From contig NZ_JAHCDI010000004.1 of assembly GCF_019697375.1 (NCBI RefSeq), positions 1,165,324-1,229,323 of the forward strand: a DNA stretch of 64,000 nucleotides, given 5' to 3'. Of the stretch, positions 23,701 through 31,563 are shown piece after piece; within the stretch, counting starts at the first letter, position 1, and every line of letters starts with the position of its first letter. The position numbers were made by a program, and so were the translations under genes. The stretch comes from Micromonospora tarapacensis (lineage in GTDB: Bacteria > Actinomycetota > Actinomycetes > Mycobacteriales > Micromonosporaceae). The notes under the pieces were generated by a model. The model had not been told where the DNA came from. It was given only the letters and a program-made list of their open reading frames with translations, and ran no database searches.

Positions 23701-25457
23701 GCGGGTTACCCGTCGCGGATCGCAGGGTCGTCCGTCGGTCCGCGCTGGACCTGATCGCCGTGGACCGCCGCGCGGTCGCCGTCGTGCTGGTGCTGCACGG
23801 CGCTGCCGCTGTCGCCGGGCTGGCCGCGCCGTGGCTGCTGGGCCGGATCGTGGACGAGGTCGCCGCCGGTTCCGGTGCCGCCGCCGTGGACCGCCTGGCG
23901 CTCGCGATCGGCGGCTGCGTGCTGGCCCATGGGCTGCTCACCCGCTACGCCCAGTACGCCGGCCACCGGTTCGGCGAGCGGGCCGTCGCCCGGCTGCGCG
24001 AGGAGTTCGTGTCGCGGGCGCTCGACCTGCCCGTCTCCGTCGTGGAACGGGCCGGCACCGGCGACCTCGCCACCCGCAGCTCGGTTGACGTGACGACCGT
24101 GGGGACCACCGTCCGAGAGGTGGTGCCCGTCATGGTCATCGCCTCGACACAGCTGTCGCTCCTCTTCGGCGCGATCTTCCTGCTGCATCCGCTGCTCGGC
24201 CTGGTCGCGCTGACCGGGCTACCGTCGATCTTCGCGGTGACCCGCTGGTACCTGCGTCGCGCCAGACCGGCGTACCTCGCCGAGGGGGCCGCGACCGCCG
24301 AGCTGACCGACGCGCTCACCACGACCGCGGAGGGTGCCCGCACCGTCGAGGCGCTTCGCCTCGGCGCCGACCGCGTCGCGTACGGCAGGCAGCGCATCGC
24401 CGCGGTGTGGGCCACCCGCCGGACGACCCTGGCGCTGCGGTCGGTCTTCTTCCCGGTGGTGGAGGCGAGCTACGCGCTCCCGATCGCCGTGGTGCTGCTG
24501 TTCGGCGGGTTCTACCTCGGCAGTGGAATGGTGACGCTCGGCGAGGTGGTCGCCGCCGCGCTCTACCTCCAGCAGGCGATCGAGCCCCTGGACCGGCTGT
24601 TGCAATGGATGGAGCAGGCCCAACGTGGCCTCGCCTCGTTCGCCCGCGTGCTCGGCGTCGGCCAGCAGGCCGGGTCCGCCGCCACCCCGGTCGCCACCGG
24701 GACACCGCAACCGCGCGTCCCGACGCCCGTCCGGTCCGGCCGGCTCGTCGTGCGCGGTGCCAGGTTCTCCTACGCCGACGGCCACGACGTGTTGAACGGG
24801 ATCGATCTGGAGGTGCGCCCTGGCGAACGGCTCGCCATCGTCGGCCCTTCGGGCGCCGGGAAATCCACCCTCGCCCGGCTGCTCGCCGGGATCGACGCGC
24901 CCCGCGAGGGCGTGGTGAGCCTCGATGGCCGCCCGGTCACCGACCTGGCCCCGGCAGAGCGACGCCGCCGGATCGCCCTCGTCACCCAGGAGCACCACGT
25001 CTTCATCGGCTCGCTACGCGACAACCTCGCCTTCGCCGCACCCGGCGCGTCCGACGAACAGATGCGCGCCGCACTGGTCGCGGTGAGCGCCGACTGGTAT
25101 GCCGACCTGCCCGACGGCCTCGACACGCAACTCGGCGGCGGTGCCCGCGAACTCGCTGCCGCCGACGCCCAGCAGCTCGCGCTGGCCCGGCTCGTGCTCG
25201 CCGACCCGCACACCCTGATCCTCGACGAGGCGACCGCCGCGCTCGACCCGACCACCGCCCGACGCACCGAGCGGGCGCTCGCCGCCGTGGTCACCGGGCG
25301 TACCGTCATCGCCATCGCGCACCGCCTCAACACCGCACACGACGCCGATCGGGTGGCGGTGCTCGAAGACGGCCGGATCACCGAACTCGGCAGCCACGAC
25401 GACCTCGTCGGCGCCGACGGCGCCTACGCCGCCCTCTGGCACTCCTGGCACGGTTGA
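23697..25457 (+). CDS. ABC exporter half with intact Walker motifs (ABC transporter subunit 2)
   Basis: A 586-residue fused permease-ATPase. Membrane helices cover about residues 20-320. Walker A is GPSGAGKST (about 382-390), Walker B LILDEATAALD and the switch His in AIAHRLNTAHD, all canonical, while the signature is degenerate (ARELAAADAQQLALAR in place of LSGGQ). It complements the neighbour, whose signature is intact, so the heterodimer has one working composite ATP site. The start GTG at 23697 overlaps the previous stop. Such asymmetric exporters move drugs, peptides or lipids; no substrate clue is seen. Confidence 0.87.
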   Translation: MSGLPVADRRVVRRSALDLIAVDRRAVAVVLVLHGAAAVAGLAAPWLLGRIVDEVAAGSGAAAVDRLALAIGGCVLAHGLLTRYAQYAGHRFGERAVARLREEFVSRALDLPVSVVERAGTGDLATRSSVDVTTVGTTVREVVPVMVIASTQLSLLFGAIFLLHPLLGLVALTGLPSIFAVTRWYLRRARPAYLAEGAATAELTDALTTTAEGARTVEALRLGADRVAYGRQRIAAVWATRRTTLALRSVFFPVVEASYALPIAVVLLFGGFYLGSGMVTLGEVVAAALYLQQAIEPLDRLLQWMEQAQRGLASFARVLGVGQQAGSAATPVATGTPQPRVPTPVRSGRLVVRGARFSYADGHDVLNGIDLEVRPGERLAIVGPSGAGKSTLARLLAGIDAPREGVVSLDGRPVTDLAPAERRRRIALVTQEHHVFIGSLRDNLAFAAPGASDEQMRAALVAVSADWYADLPDGLDTQLGGGARELAAADAQQLALARLVLADPHTLILDEATAALDPTTARRTERALAAVVTGRTVIAIAHRLNTAHDADRVAVLEDGRITELGSHDDLVGADGAYAALWHSWHG

Positions 25458-25613
25458 CGCGCCCGAACCAGCAGCGCACGGTGCCCGGGACCGCGTTCGG
25501 TTCGTGGTCGGCGTCGGCCGTGGTGAACGACCCCGCGAGGGCTGTGGGACAGCGGAGGGGTGTGCCAGACGGTCCCTCTCATAACGGAGAAGAAACCATA
25601 CGGCGATCGATCG

Positions 25614-25931
25614 TCAGGCGTCGGCTTCCTGCTGGCGTTGGTATTCCTCGTTCTGCCGGAGGGCTTCTTCGAGCTGGTCCTCGAGGATGATGATGCGGCA
25701 GGAGGCTTCCAGCGGCGTGCCCTGGTCGACCATCTCCCGAGCCCGGGCGGCGAGGCGCAGCTGGTAGCGGGAGTAACGGCGGTGCCCGCCGGCCGACCGG
25801 AACGGGGTGATCAGCTTCGCCTCGTCGAGCCGGCGCAGGAAGTCCTGCGAGGCGCCGGTGATCTCCGCGGCGCGGCCCATCGTGTAGGCGGGGTAGTCGT
25901 CGTCGCCGAACATGTCATCGGGTTGGGCCAT
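25614..25931 (-). CDS. MerR-type helix-turn-helix regulator
   Basis: A 105-residue protein with a MerR winged helix (residues 15-82: YTMGRAAEITGASQDFLRRL, then AGGHRRYSRYQL) and a C-terminal coiled coil (about 83-105) for dimerisation. There is no effector domain, so it resembles the small MerR/HspR-like and BldC-like actinomycete regulators. ATG 25931 is preferred to ATG 25937 because ggagag lies 6 nt before it. A 12-bp GC hairpin sits 19 nt upstream of the start, in the leader. It ends 156 nt downstream of and convergent with the ABC exporter genes. Confidence 0.8.
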   Translation of the reverse strand: MAQPDDMFGDDDYPAYTMGRAAEITGASQDFLRRLDEAKLITPFRSAGGHRRYSRYQLRLAARAREMVDQGTPLEASCRIIILEDQLEEALRQNEEYQRQQEADA

Positions 25932-26715
25932 ATACATCTCTCCAGGACGAGGGCCCCGGCGCGGAAGCGCCGGGGCCCAGGGTTACGGGTCGAAAACACC
26001 ATCTACCGACAGGTTCGTCGGTTTGTCGTATCCGCACCTGCCGCCGTCGACGGCGTGCGGTGCGAGGATCGCATAAGCGTGACCGGAGACCACCTCTCGT
26101 TCGATGGAAACTGCGGTGTCCGCCCCAGGGTCGGAACTTCGTCCCGGCGGCGGGCGATCCAAACGGTGTCCAGCCCTCCCTTTCCTCTGCTTCCGATTTC
26201 GCCCTGACCTGGACCTTGCGTCAGGGCTCGACTGCCACGTGCCTTGCTGTGCGGTGACGTCGACGTCCACCGCGATGCCGAGCGAGCCACGAAATGGGTC
26301 CGGGCCCTGCTTGGTGCTCGGTCTTCGTCCGCGTCTTCCTCGGACCTCGTCTGTCAACGACACAAACATTAGCCAGTCCTGGCGAGAATGTCTAGCGCGT
26401 TGAGCATAGATTTTCTCGGTGGGTGTCGGAGCTTCCCGGATCCGACACGCGCGTCCCAGCTCCCGCAGCGAGCAGGTGACCGAGGAAGCCGAAGGGCCAA
26501 ATTCATGTGCGACGGGCGCGTCCTGCTGAACACGGACGAATCAGAACGCGCAGCCGCTTCGGTCCAGCACGCCGCCGAGTTCGCGGCGGCAGGTGATCCG
26601 GCAACGCGGAACGCCCGTACGGCCGGGGCATCGGTCAACGGCGGCGACGTTCAGCTGACCTCGACCACCGTCGAAGCGCTGGTCAGTGCTCGCGGTCGCC
26701 CGGTCGGCCCGTGAC
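25932..26715. other. Long intergenic region upstream of MerR gene
   Basis: About 780 nt without a convincing gene. It contains the leader hairpin at 25951-25978 and an A/T-richer patch around 26365-26420 (acaaacatt, tagattttc), which is where promoters for the MerR gene or for the protein at 26716 could lie. Short open frames exist on both strands (25983-26369 minus, 26388-26714 plus) but lack ribosome sites and family resemblance. Confidence 0.4.
25951..25978 (-). promoter_or_regulatory. GC-rich hairpin in the leader of the MerR gene
   Basis: gggccccggcgc and gcgccggggccc form a perfect 12-bp stem with a 4-nt ggaa loop. It lies 19 nt upstream of the MerR start codon and about 8 nt upstream of its ribosome site, so in RNA it would stand next to the initiation region. 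A role as attenuator, translation control element or RNA-stabilising stem is possible. A GNRA-type tetraloop (ggaa on one strand, uucc on the other) depends on the transcribed strand. Confidence 0.6.
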
Positions 26716-27636
26716 ATGATGGCGCTCATGGGGAAACAGCAGGACGTCGGCGAGCCCAACGGTCACGGCGGGTCAGGTGCCGCCGCGGACGGTGGGCCGG
26801 GTGACGATGTCGATGCGCGGCTCGCCCTCGCGCAGGACCCCACCACAGGGCAGATGACCCTCATCGACCTGGCGTCCGACCCGTCGGCCGTGGTCCGTAA
26901 GGCGGTCGCGACCCGCACCGACGCGCCCGCGCAGGCGCTGCGACCGCTGACCCGGGACCGTGATCGTCACGTCCGGGAGGCCGTGGCGAGGAACCCCTCG
27001 ACCTCGGTCGGCAATCTCCGGCTGCTCGTCACCGACGCCGACCGGTGGGTCCGCTGGGCGGTCGCCGGCAACCCGGCCTGCGACGAGTCGATTCGCCAGG
27101 TGATGGCGGAGGCCCCCGACAAGGAGCTTCGCGGTCTCCTCGCGGAGACGCGCGAGCTGGAGCCCGAACTGGCCGCGCGGCTGGTTGACGACGTCTCACC
27201 CGAGGTACGGGAACGACTGGCCACCCACACCCACGACCCCGACGTGATCACCGCGCTGATGGCCGATCGCACCGCTCGCGTACGCAAGGGGCTCGCCCGC
27301 AACCCACGGACGACCAGCGCCCAGCGCAGCGTTCTCGCCCAGGATCCGGTGGGCGACGTCCGCGTCGCGCTGGTGCTCGCGGTCGAGCTGGGCGAGGCGG
27401 ATCTGCGTCGCCTGGTTGACGACCGCTCGGTGCAGGTGCGGATGGCGATGGCGAAGTCGGAGGTGGTTCCGCCGCACATCCGGCAGGCGCTCGGTCGCGA
27501 TCCCGACGAGATGGTTGCCGCCGCGGCCCGGGACTTCCGCCCCGGGGCAGGCAACTCCTCGGTGGTGCGGGCTCCGCGCGTCGGTCACCGGGCCTCCGGG
27601 ACGGGTCGAGGCCGACCGGGCGGCGCCCGGCTCTGA
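26716..27636 (+). CDS. Leucine-rich-repeat-variant (HEAT-like) repeat protein
   Basis: A 306-residue protein. After a flexible Gly/Ala/Asp-rich start (residues 1-35), residues 40-280 hold about nine helical repeats of 22-26 residues, with a recurring pattern D-x-x-x-x-VR-x-A-V-A-x-N/R-P (for example HVREAVARNPSTSVGNLRLL, then WVRWAVAGNPACDESIRQVM). This is the leucine-rich-repeat-variant/HEAT-like solenoid, normally a protein-binding scaffold. There is no Cys cluster of the Fe-S type LRV proteins. It is followed after 100 nt by the ECF transporter. Partner unknown. Confidence 0.75.
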   Translation: MMALMGKQQDVGEPNGHGGSGAAADGGPGDDVDARLALAQDPTTGQMTLIDLASDPSAVVRKAVATRTDAPAQALRPLTRDRDRHVREAVARNPSTSVGNLRLLVTDADRWVRWAVAGNPACDESIRQVMAEAPDKELRGLLAETRELEPELAARLVDDVSPEVRERLATHTHDPDVITALMADRTARVRKGLARNPRTTSAQRSVLAQDPVGDVRVALVLAVELGEADLRRLVDDRSVQVRMAMAKSEVVPPHIRQALGRDPDEMVAAAARDFRPGAGNSSVVRAPRVGHRASGTGRGRPGGARL

Positions 27637-27713
27637 GGCCGGCGGATCCGCCGTCTTCCGCCCGCGCCCCGCGGCCGTCATCCGCACACACGGGCAGGCA
27701 TGGCACTGTTGGG

Positions 27714-27732
27714 TTAGGGTCGCCTATCCTAA
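27714..27732. promoter_or_regulatory. DtxR/IdeR-type iron box upstream of ECF transporter
   Basis: ttagggtcgcctatcctaa is a 19-bp near-palindrome that matches the DtxR/IdeR/DmdR consensus (ttaggttagsctaacctaa) at 15 of 19 positions, with both outer ttagg/cctaa arms perfect and extended by flanking ggg/ccc. It ends 4 nt before the GTG start of the transporter ATPase, where it would overlap the transcription start of a leaderless or short-leader mRNA and repress it when iron is plentiful. Confidence 0.7.
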
Positions 27733-27736
27733 CCCC

Positions 27737-29488
27737 GTGAACCAGCCCCTGCTCTCGTTCGCCGGTGTGTCCGTGCGGCACGAGCTGCCCCAGCACGGCG
27801 ACGACGACGTTGTCCGCTACGGGCGTCCCAGCCCGGATGGGGTGTCGTTCGAGGTCTGGCCGGGTGAGGCCGTCCTGCTGCTGGGGCCGTCGGGATGCGG
27901 CAAGTCGACGTTGACCCTGACCAGCAACGGGCTGATTCCCAACGTGGTGACCGCCCGGGTGGCGGGCACGGTGCATGCCGCTGGCCGGTCCACCGCCGAC
28001 CATCCGGTGCCGAGCTTCGCCGGCGACGTGGCGATGGTTTTCCAGGACCCGGACGCGCAGGTGGTGATGGCGACGGTCCTTGACGAGGTCTGCTTCGGCC
28101 CGGAAAACCTGCGGCTACCCGTCCCGGAGGTGCTCGGACGGGCCGAGGAGGCGTTGCGGACAGTCGGCCTGTGGGAGCGGCGCGACGACGACCCGAGTCA
28201 ACTGTCCGGCGGCGGCCGGCAGCGACTGGCCATCGCCTGCGCGTTGGCCCTGCGGGCGCCGCTGCTGGTGTTGGACGAGCCGACCGCCAATCTCGACCCG
28301 GTCGGGGTCGAGGAGGTGCACGCCCTGCTGCGGCGGATCGTCGCAACCGGCGAACGCGGCGTCCTGCTGGTCGAGCACAACCTGGACACCGCCGTCGAAC
28401 TGGTCGACCGGGTGGTGGTGCTCGACGACATCGGCCGGGTGGTGCTGGCGGGACCGGTCCGGCAGGTGCTCACCGAACATGCCGACCGCCTGATGCGGCT
28501 CGGCGTCTGGCTGCCGCAGGCGACCCTGGCGGCGCTTCGGCTCCGTGGCGCCGGCGTCGACCTCGCGCCACTGCCGCTGACTCCTGCCGAGTTGGGCGCG
28601 GCCCTCGATGCGCGCCCGATCCTGCCGGCGCCGCCGCCGGCCGACGCCGTGACCGCGGTGGGCTGCGGGGGCGATGTCGCGGTGGAGGTGTCGCGCCTGA
28701 CCGTGCGGCGCGGCCGGGTGCCGGTGTTGCACGAGATCGACCTCGTCGTACCGGCGGGTGAGCTGGTCGCCGTGGTAGGCCCGAACGGTGCCGGCAAGAC
28801 CACGCTGGCGCAGGCCGTCGCGGGTGTGGCCCGGCCACCCCGCGGGGCGGTCCGGGTCGCCGGCGTGGATCCGGCTCGGGTCGACGGTCGTACCCTCGCC
28901 GGTCTGGTCGGGTTCGTCTTCCAGAACCCGGAACACCAGTTCGTCACCAACCGGGTCGACGACGAACTGGCCCACGGGCTGCGGATCCGCCGGGTCGCCG
29001 AGGGGGACGTGGCGACCCGGGTGGACGACGTACTGCGCCGGTTCGGCCTCCTGGAACTCCGCGACCGGCACCCGTTCCTGCTCTCCGGCGGCCAGAAACG
29101 ACGGCTGTCGGTCGCGACCGCGATCATCTGCCGTCCGCGGGTGCTGGTGCTCGACGAGCCCACCTTCGGCCAGGACCGGCAGCGGGCCGCGGAACTGCTC
29201 AACCTCCTGACCGATCTGCACCGGGCCGGCACCACCGTCCTCGTGGTGACCCACGACATGCAGCTGGTCGCCGAGCATGCGAGCCGCGTCGTGGTGCTCG
29301 CCGAAGGGCGGGTGCTCGCCGACGCGCCGCCGGCTGACCTGTTCGCCGACGCCGGAGTGCTCGCCCGGGCCGGCCTGCGCCCGCCTCCGCTGGCCCGCGC
29401 CACCGGCACCCTGGTCCGCCACGAGCGGTGGCGGGCGGTCACCCGACTCGCCGACCTTCCATCGGGTACGCCCGCGGTGGCGGCATGA
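27737..29488 (+). CDS. ecfA: ECF transporter fused ATPases (EcfA-EcfA')
   Basis: A 583-residue protein with two ATP-binding domains in tandem. Domain 1: Walker A GPSGCGKST (residues 50-58), Q-loop MVFQDPDAQVVM, signature LSGGGRQR, Walker B LLVLDEPTANLD. Domain 2 (from about 315): Walker A GPNGAGKTT, FQNPEHQFVT, LSGGQKRR, VLVLDEPTFGQD. The FQDPDAQ and FQNPEHQ Q-loops are typical of energy-coupling factor (CbiO/EcfA) ATPases. Start GTG 27737 lies 4 nt after the iron box. It heads a complete A-T-S importer operon; the two following genes overlap by 4 nt each. The substrate is set by the S subunit. Confidence 0.9.
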   Translation: MNQPLLSFAGVSVRHELPQHGDDDVVRYGRPSPDGVSFEVWPGEAVLLLGPSGCGKSTLTLTSNGLIPNVVTARVAGTVHAAGRSTADHPVPSFAGDVAMVFQDPDAQVVMATVLDEVCFGPENLRLPVPEVLGRAEEALRTVGLWERRDDDPSQLSGGGRQRLAIACALALRAPLLVLDEPTANLDPVGVEEVHALLRRIVATGERGVLLVEHNLDTAVELVDRVVVLDDIGRVVLAGPVRQVLTEHADRLMRLGVWLPQATLAALRLRGAGVDLAPLPLTPAELGAALDARPILPAPPPADAVTAVGCGGDVAVEVSRLTVRRGRVPVLHEIDLVVPAGELVAVVGPNGAGKTTLAQAVAGVARPPRGAVRVAGVDPARVDGRTLAGLVGFVFQNPEHQFVTNRVDDELAHGLRIRRVAEGDVATRVDDVLRRFGLLELRDRHPFLLSGGQKRRLSVATAIICRPRVLVLDEPTFGQDRQRAAELLNLLTDLHRAGTTVLVVTHDMQLVAEHASRVVVLAEGRVLADAPPADLFADAGVLARAGLRPPPLARATGTLVRHERWRAVTRLADLPSGTPAVAA

Positions 29489-30321
29489 CGGCCCGCGCGG
29501 CACGCGGCGGCATCGGCGTCGTCACCGAACCGGATCTGGACGGCTCGGTGCTGGACCTGCGGACGTACAACCCGCTGGTGAAGGTGCTCGGGCCGCTCCC
29601 GGCCATGGTCGTGGCGATCGGTTCGCGGGATCTGCTCACCCCGGCGTTGTTCGCGGCCCTGGCGTTGGCCCTGCTGCTGGGCGGGGGCCGGCTCGCCGCA
29701 CGAACGCTGGGTGGCCTGCTGCTCGGCATCACCGCCCTGGTGGCCGTGATGACCGTGTCGTTCGGGGTCTGGACGGATCCGTCCCGGGTCGAGCACACCC
29801 CCGCCCTTCTGCGGCTCGGCCCGTTGACCCTCTGGTCGGGGGCGTTGGAGACCGGCCTCGCGACCGGCCTGCGGGTCGCCTCGGTGGTGCTGCTGGCCCT
29901 TGTCTCGGGGCTGACCACCCACGGAGCCGACCTGGTCCGTTCGATGATCGCGCAGCTTCGCGTGCCCTACCGGGTCGGCTACGCCGGGCTGGCCGCGCTG
30001 CGCTTCGTGCCGCGCTTCGCGCAGGAACTCGACACGATCCGTAGCGCCCACCGGGTCCGCGGGCGCTCCGGCGGCCGGGGTCCGTTCGCGGGAATCCGGC
30101 GATATTCCGGGTACGCCATCCCGCTTCTGGCAGGTGGTATCCGGCATGCCGACCGCGTGTCACTGTCGATGGAGTCGCGCGGTTTCGGTGCCTATCCACG
30201 TCGGACCGAACGTCGGCACATCCCGTTCCGGCTGCGCGACGGTGTGCTCCTCGCGCTGCTGCTGGCCGGCGCCCCGCTGATTCCGCTGCTCGTTTCACAC
30301 CTGACCGGAGGCACCCCTTGA
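29485..30321 (+). CDS. ecfT: ECF transporter transmembrane subunit EcfT
   Basis: A 278-residue membrane subunit. It starts with a soluble lead of about 30 residues, then four or more helices (about 40-135), and the cytoplasmic coupling helices with the two short signature motifs: the ARG-like sequences LRFVPRFAQEL (about 170-180) and SMESRGFGAYP (about 228-238). Such Ala-Arg-Gly-type motifs contact the ATPases. ATG 29485 overlaps the ATPase stop (ATGA). It couples ATP hydrolysis to toppling of the substrate-binding S subunit encoded next. Confidence 0.88.
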   Translation: MTARAARGGIGVVTEPDLDGSVLDLRTYNPLVKVLGPLPAMVVAIGSRDLLTPALFAALALALLLGGGRLAARTLGGLLLGITALVAVMTVSFGVWTDPSRVEHTPALLRLGPLTLWSGALETGLATGLRVASVVLLALVSGLTTHGADLVRSMIAQLRVPYRVGYAGLAALRFVPRFAQELDTIRSAHRVRGRSGGRGPFAGIRRYSGYAIPLLAGGIRHADRVSLSMESRGFGAYPRRTERRHIPFRLRDGVLLALLLAGAPLIPLLVSHLTGGTP

Positions 30322-30878
30322 CGTTGACCACCCGTTTCCTGATGGCCTGCGCCGCGATCGGCGCGGCAACCGGCGTGCTGCTGATCCCGGCCAACTTCGC
30401 GGCCTTCAGCGTCTCGGCGACCGTGCCGCTGGCCTACGCCCCGATGGTCGGGCTGTGGCTCATCGGACCGGTGGTCGCGCTGGCGGTGCTGCGCCGGCCC
30501 GGCTCGGCCGTGCTGACGATGTTCATCGCGGGCGTCATCAGCACTCCCACCCCGGCCGGCCCGAGCGCCATCGTCACGTGCCTGATGGTCGGCGTCGCAA
30601 TGGAACTGGGCTTCCTGGTGACGCGGTACCGGATCTGGCGGCCGTGGCTGTTCCAGCTCACCGCGATCATCTTCACCGCGCTGTATGCCTTGTCCGCGTA
30701 CGCGGCGTTCAACATCTCCACGATGTCGGTGCTGGTGCAGGTGATCTTCTTCGCGCTCATGGTCGCCAGCCAGGTGACGTTCACCGCGTTCGGGCTCGTC
30801 GTCGCACGTCGGTTGGCCGAGACCGGGGTGGCCCGGGGCATCGCACCGGCCCGCCGGACCGCGGTGACGGAGGGTTGA
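30318..30878 (+). CDS. ECF transporter substrate-binding S component
   Basis: A 186-residue membrane protein with six predicted helices, the size and layout of ECF S components. Helix 1 carries CAAIGAATGVLLIPANF, where the small-residue face (A-x-x-x-A) docks on EcfT, and the loop YAPMVGLWLIGP follows. It does not match the well-known vitamin binders (BioY, RibU, ThiT) by eye; it is closest to the YkoE/HMP-like group in general pattern, but that is weak. TTG at 30318 overlaps the EcfT stop by 4 nt. With an iron box upstream, a metal, heme or siderophore-related ligand is a real option. Confidence 0.75.
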   Translation: MTLTTRFLMACAAIGAATGVLLIPANFAAFSVSATVPLAYAPMVGLWLIGPVVALAVLRRPGSAVLTMFIAGVISTPTPAGPSAIVTCLMVGVAMELGFLVTRYRIWRPWLFQLTAIIFTALYALSAYAAFNISTMSVLVQVIFFALMVASQVTFTAFGLVVARRLAETGVARGIAPARRTAVTEG

Positions 30879-30885
30879 GCGACGC

Positions 30886-31092
30886 CGGTGCGCGGCCCGG
30901 TTCGCCGACTGCGACCTGCTCGTCTTCGGGCACTCCCACATCCCGTGGGACAGCGAGGCGCCGGGCGGTCTGCGGCTGCTCAATCCCGGCTCGCCGACCG
31001 ACCGGCGCCGCCAGCCGTACGCGACATACCTCACCGCCGAGCTGACCGGTGGCCGGCTCGACGCCGTCACCCTGCACGAGGTGCCGCGATAG
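30886..31092 (+). pseudogene. 5'-truncated metallophosphoesterase (YfcE-like)
   Basis: Directly after the S component, a frame without a start codon reads FADCDLLVFGHSHIPWDSE, then RLLNPGSPTDRRRQPYATY, to a stop at 31090-31092. GHSH is the metal-binding end of a YfcE-type phosphodiesterase and NPGSPTDRR its usual C-terminal block. About 90-100 N-terminal residues, including the D-x-H and GNCD motifs, are missing. It is a remnant. Confidence 0.65.
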
Positions 31093-31135
31093 CGACGACC
31101 GGCTGGCCGGTCGCGGGCCGGCATAGTCTGGGGGT

Positions 31136-31426
31136 ATGCCGAAAGCAATCTGGAACGACCTGGTCATCGCCGAGAGCCCGGACACCGTGGTGGTCGAGGG
31201 GAACCACTACTTTCCCCGCGCGGCGCTCCGCGACGACCTGCTGCGCGACTCCGACACCCACACGTTCTGCCCGTGGAAGGGCACCGCGTCGTACTACACG
31301 CTGGAGCGCGCCGGCCAGATCAGCGCGGACGCGGTCTGGTACTACCCGGAGCCGCTGCCCGAGGCCGAGTTGGTCCGGGACCGGGTCGCGTTCTGGAAGG
31401 ACGTCAAGGTCGTGGCGGAGGACTGA
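31136..31426 (+). CDS. DUF427 family protein
   Basis: A 96-residue protein with the whole DUF427 pattern: AIWNDLVIAESPDTVVVEGN near the start, the YFP motif, HTFCPWKGTASYYTL in the centre and AVWYYPEP near the end. The family has a small beta-barrel fold, often with a conserved Cys (in CPWKG) and Trp, and no established activity. It stands alone; the ATG at 31136 fits the family start. Confidence 0.9.
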   Translation: MPKAIWNDLVIAESPDTVVVEGNHYFPRAALRDDLLRDSDTHTFCPWKGTASYYTLERAGQISADAVWYYPEPLPEAELVRDRVAFWKDVKVVAED

Positions 31427-31563
31427 GTGCGATCTTCTGCTCCACCTCGGTCAGCTTCGCCCGCGCACGGGCCCGCAACCCGCTGGACCCCGATCACGGC
31501 CGAGGCGAACAACTCGTCGAACCCTGTACCCAGGTACCGGATGCAAGCTCGCCCGGGCACGGG

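Noticed and set aside
25983..26369. Possible minus-strand gene in the gap upstream of the MerR gene
   Set aside because: Charged, Arg-rich reading without motifs or ribosome site, in what is probably a promoter region.
26388..26714. Possible small plus-strand gene (about 108 residues) just before the repeat protein
   Set aside because: No ribosome site, no recognisable family, and the composition resembles other chance frames; kept only as an intergenic note.
28115..30147. Very long open frames on the minus strand opposite the ECF transporter genes
   Set aside because: They are antisense to clearly recognised ATPase and membrane genes with canonical motifs; their residues are Arg/Gly/Pro-rich without any family resemblance, typical of high-GC shadows.
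29485..30321. EcfT as a cobalt-specific CbiQ subunit
   Set aside because: No CbiM/CbiN-like gene follows; the third gene has the size and layout of a standard S component instead.
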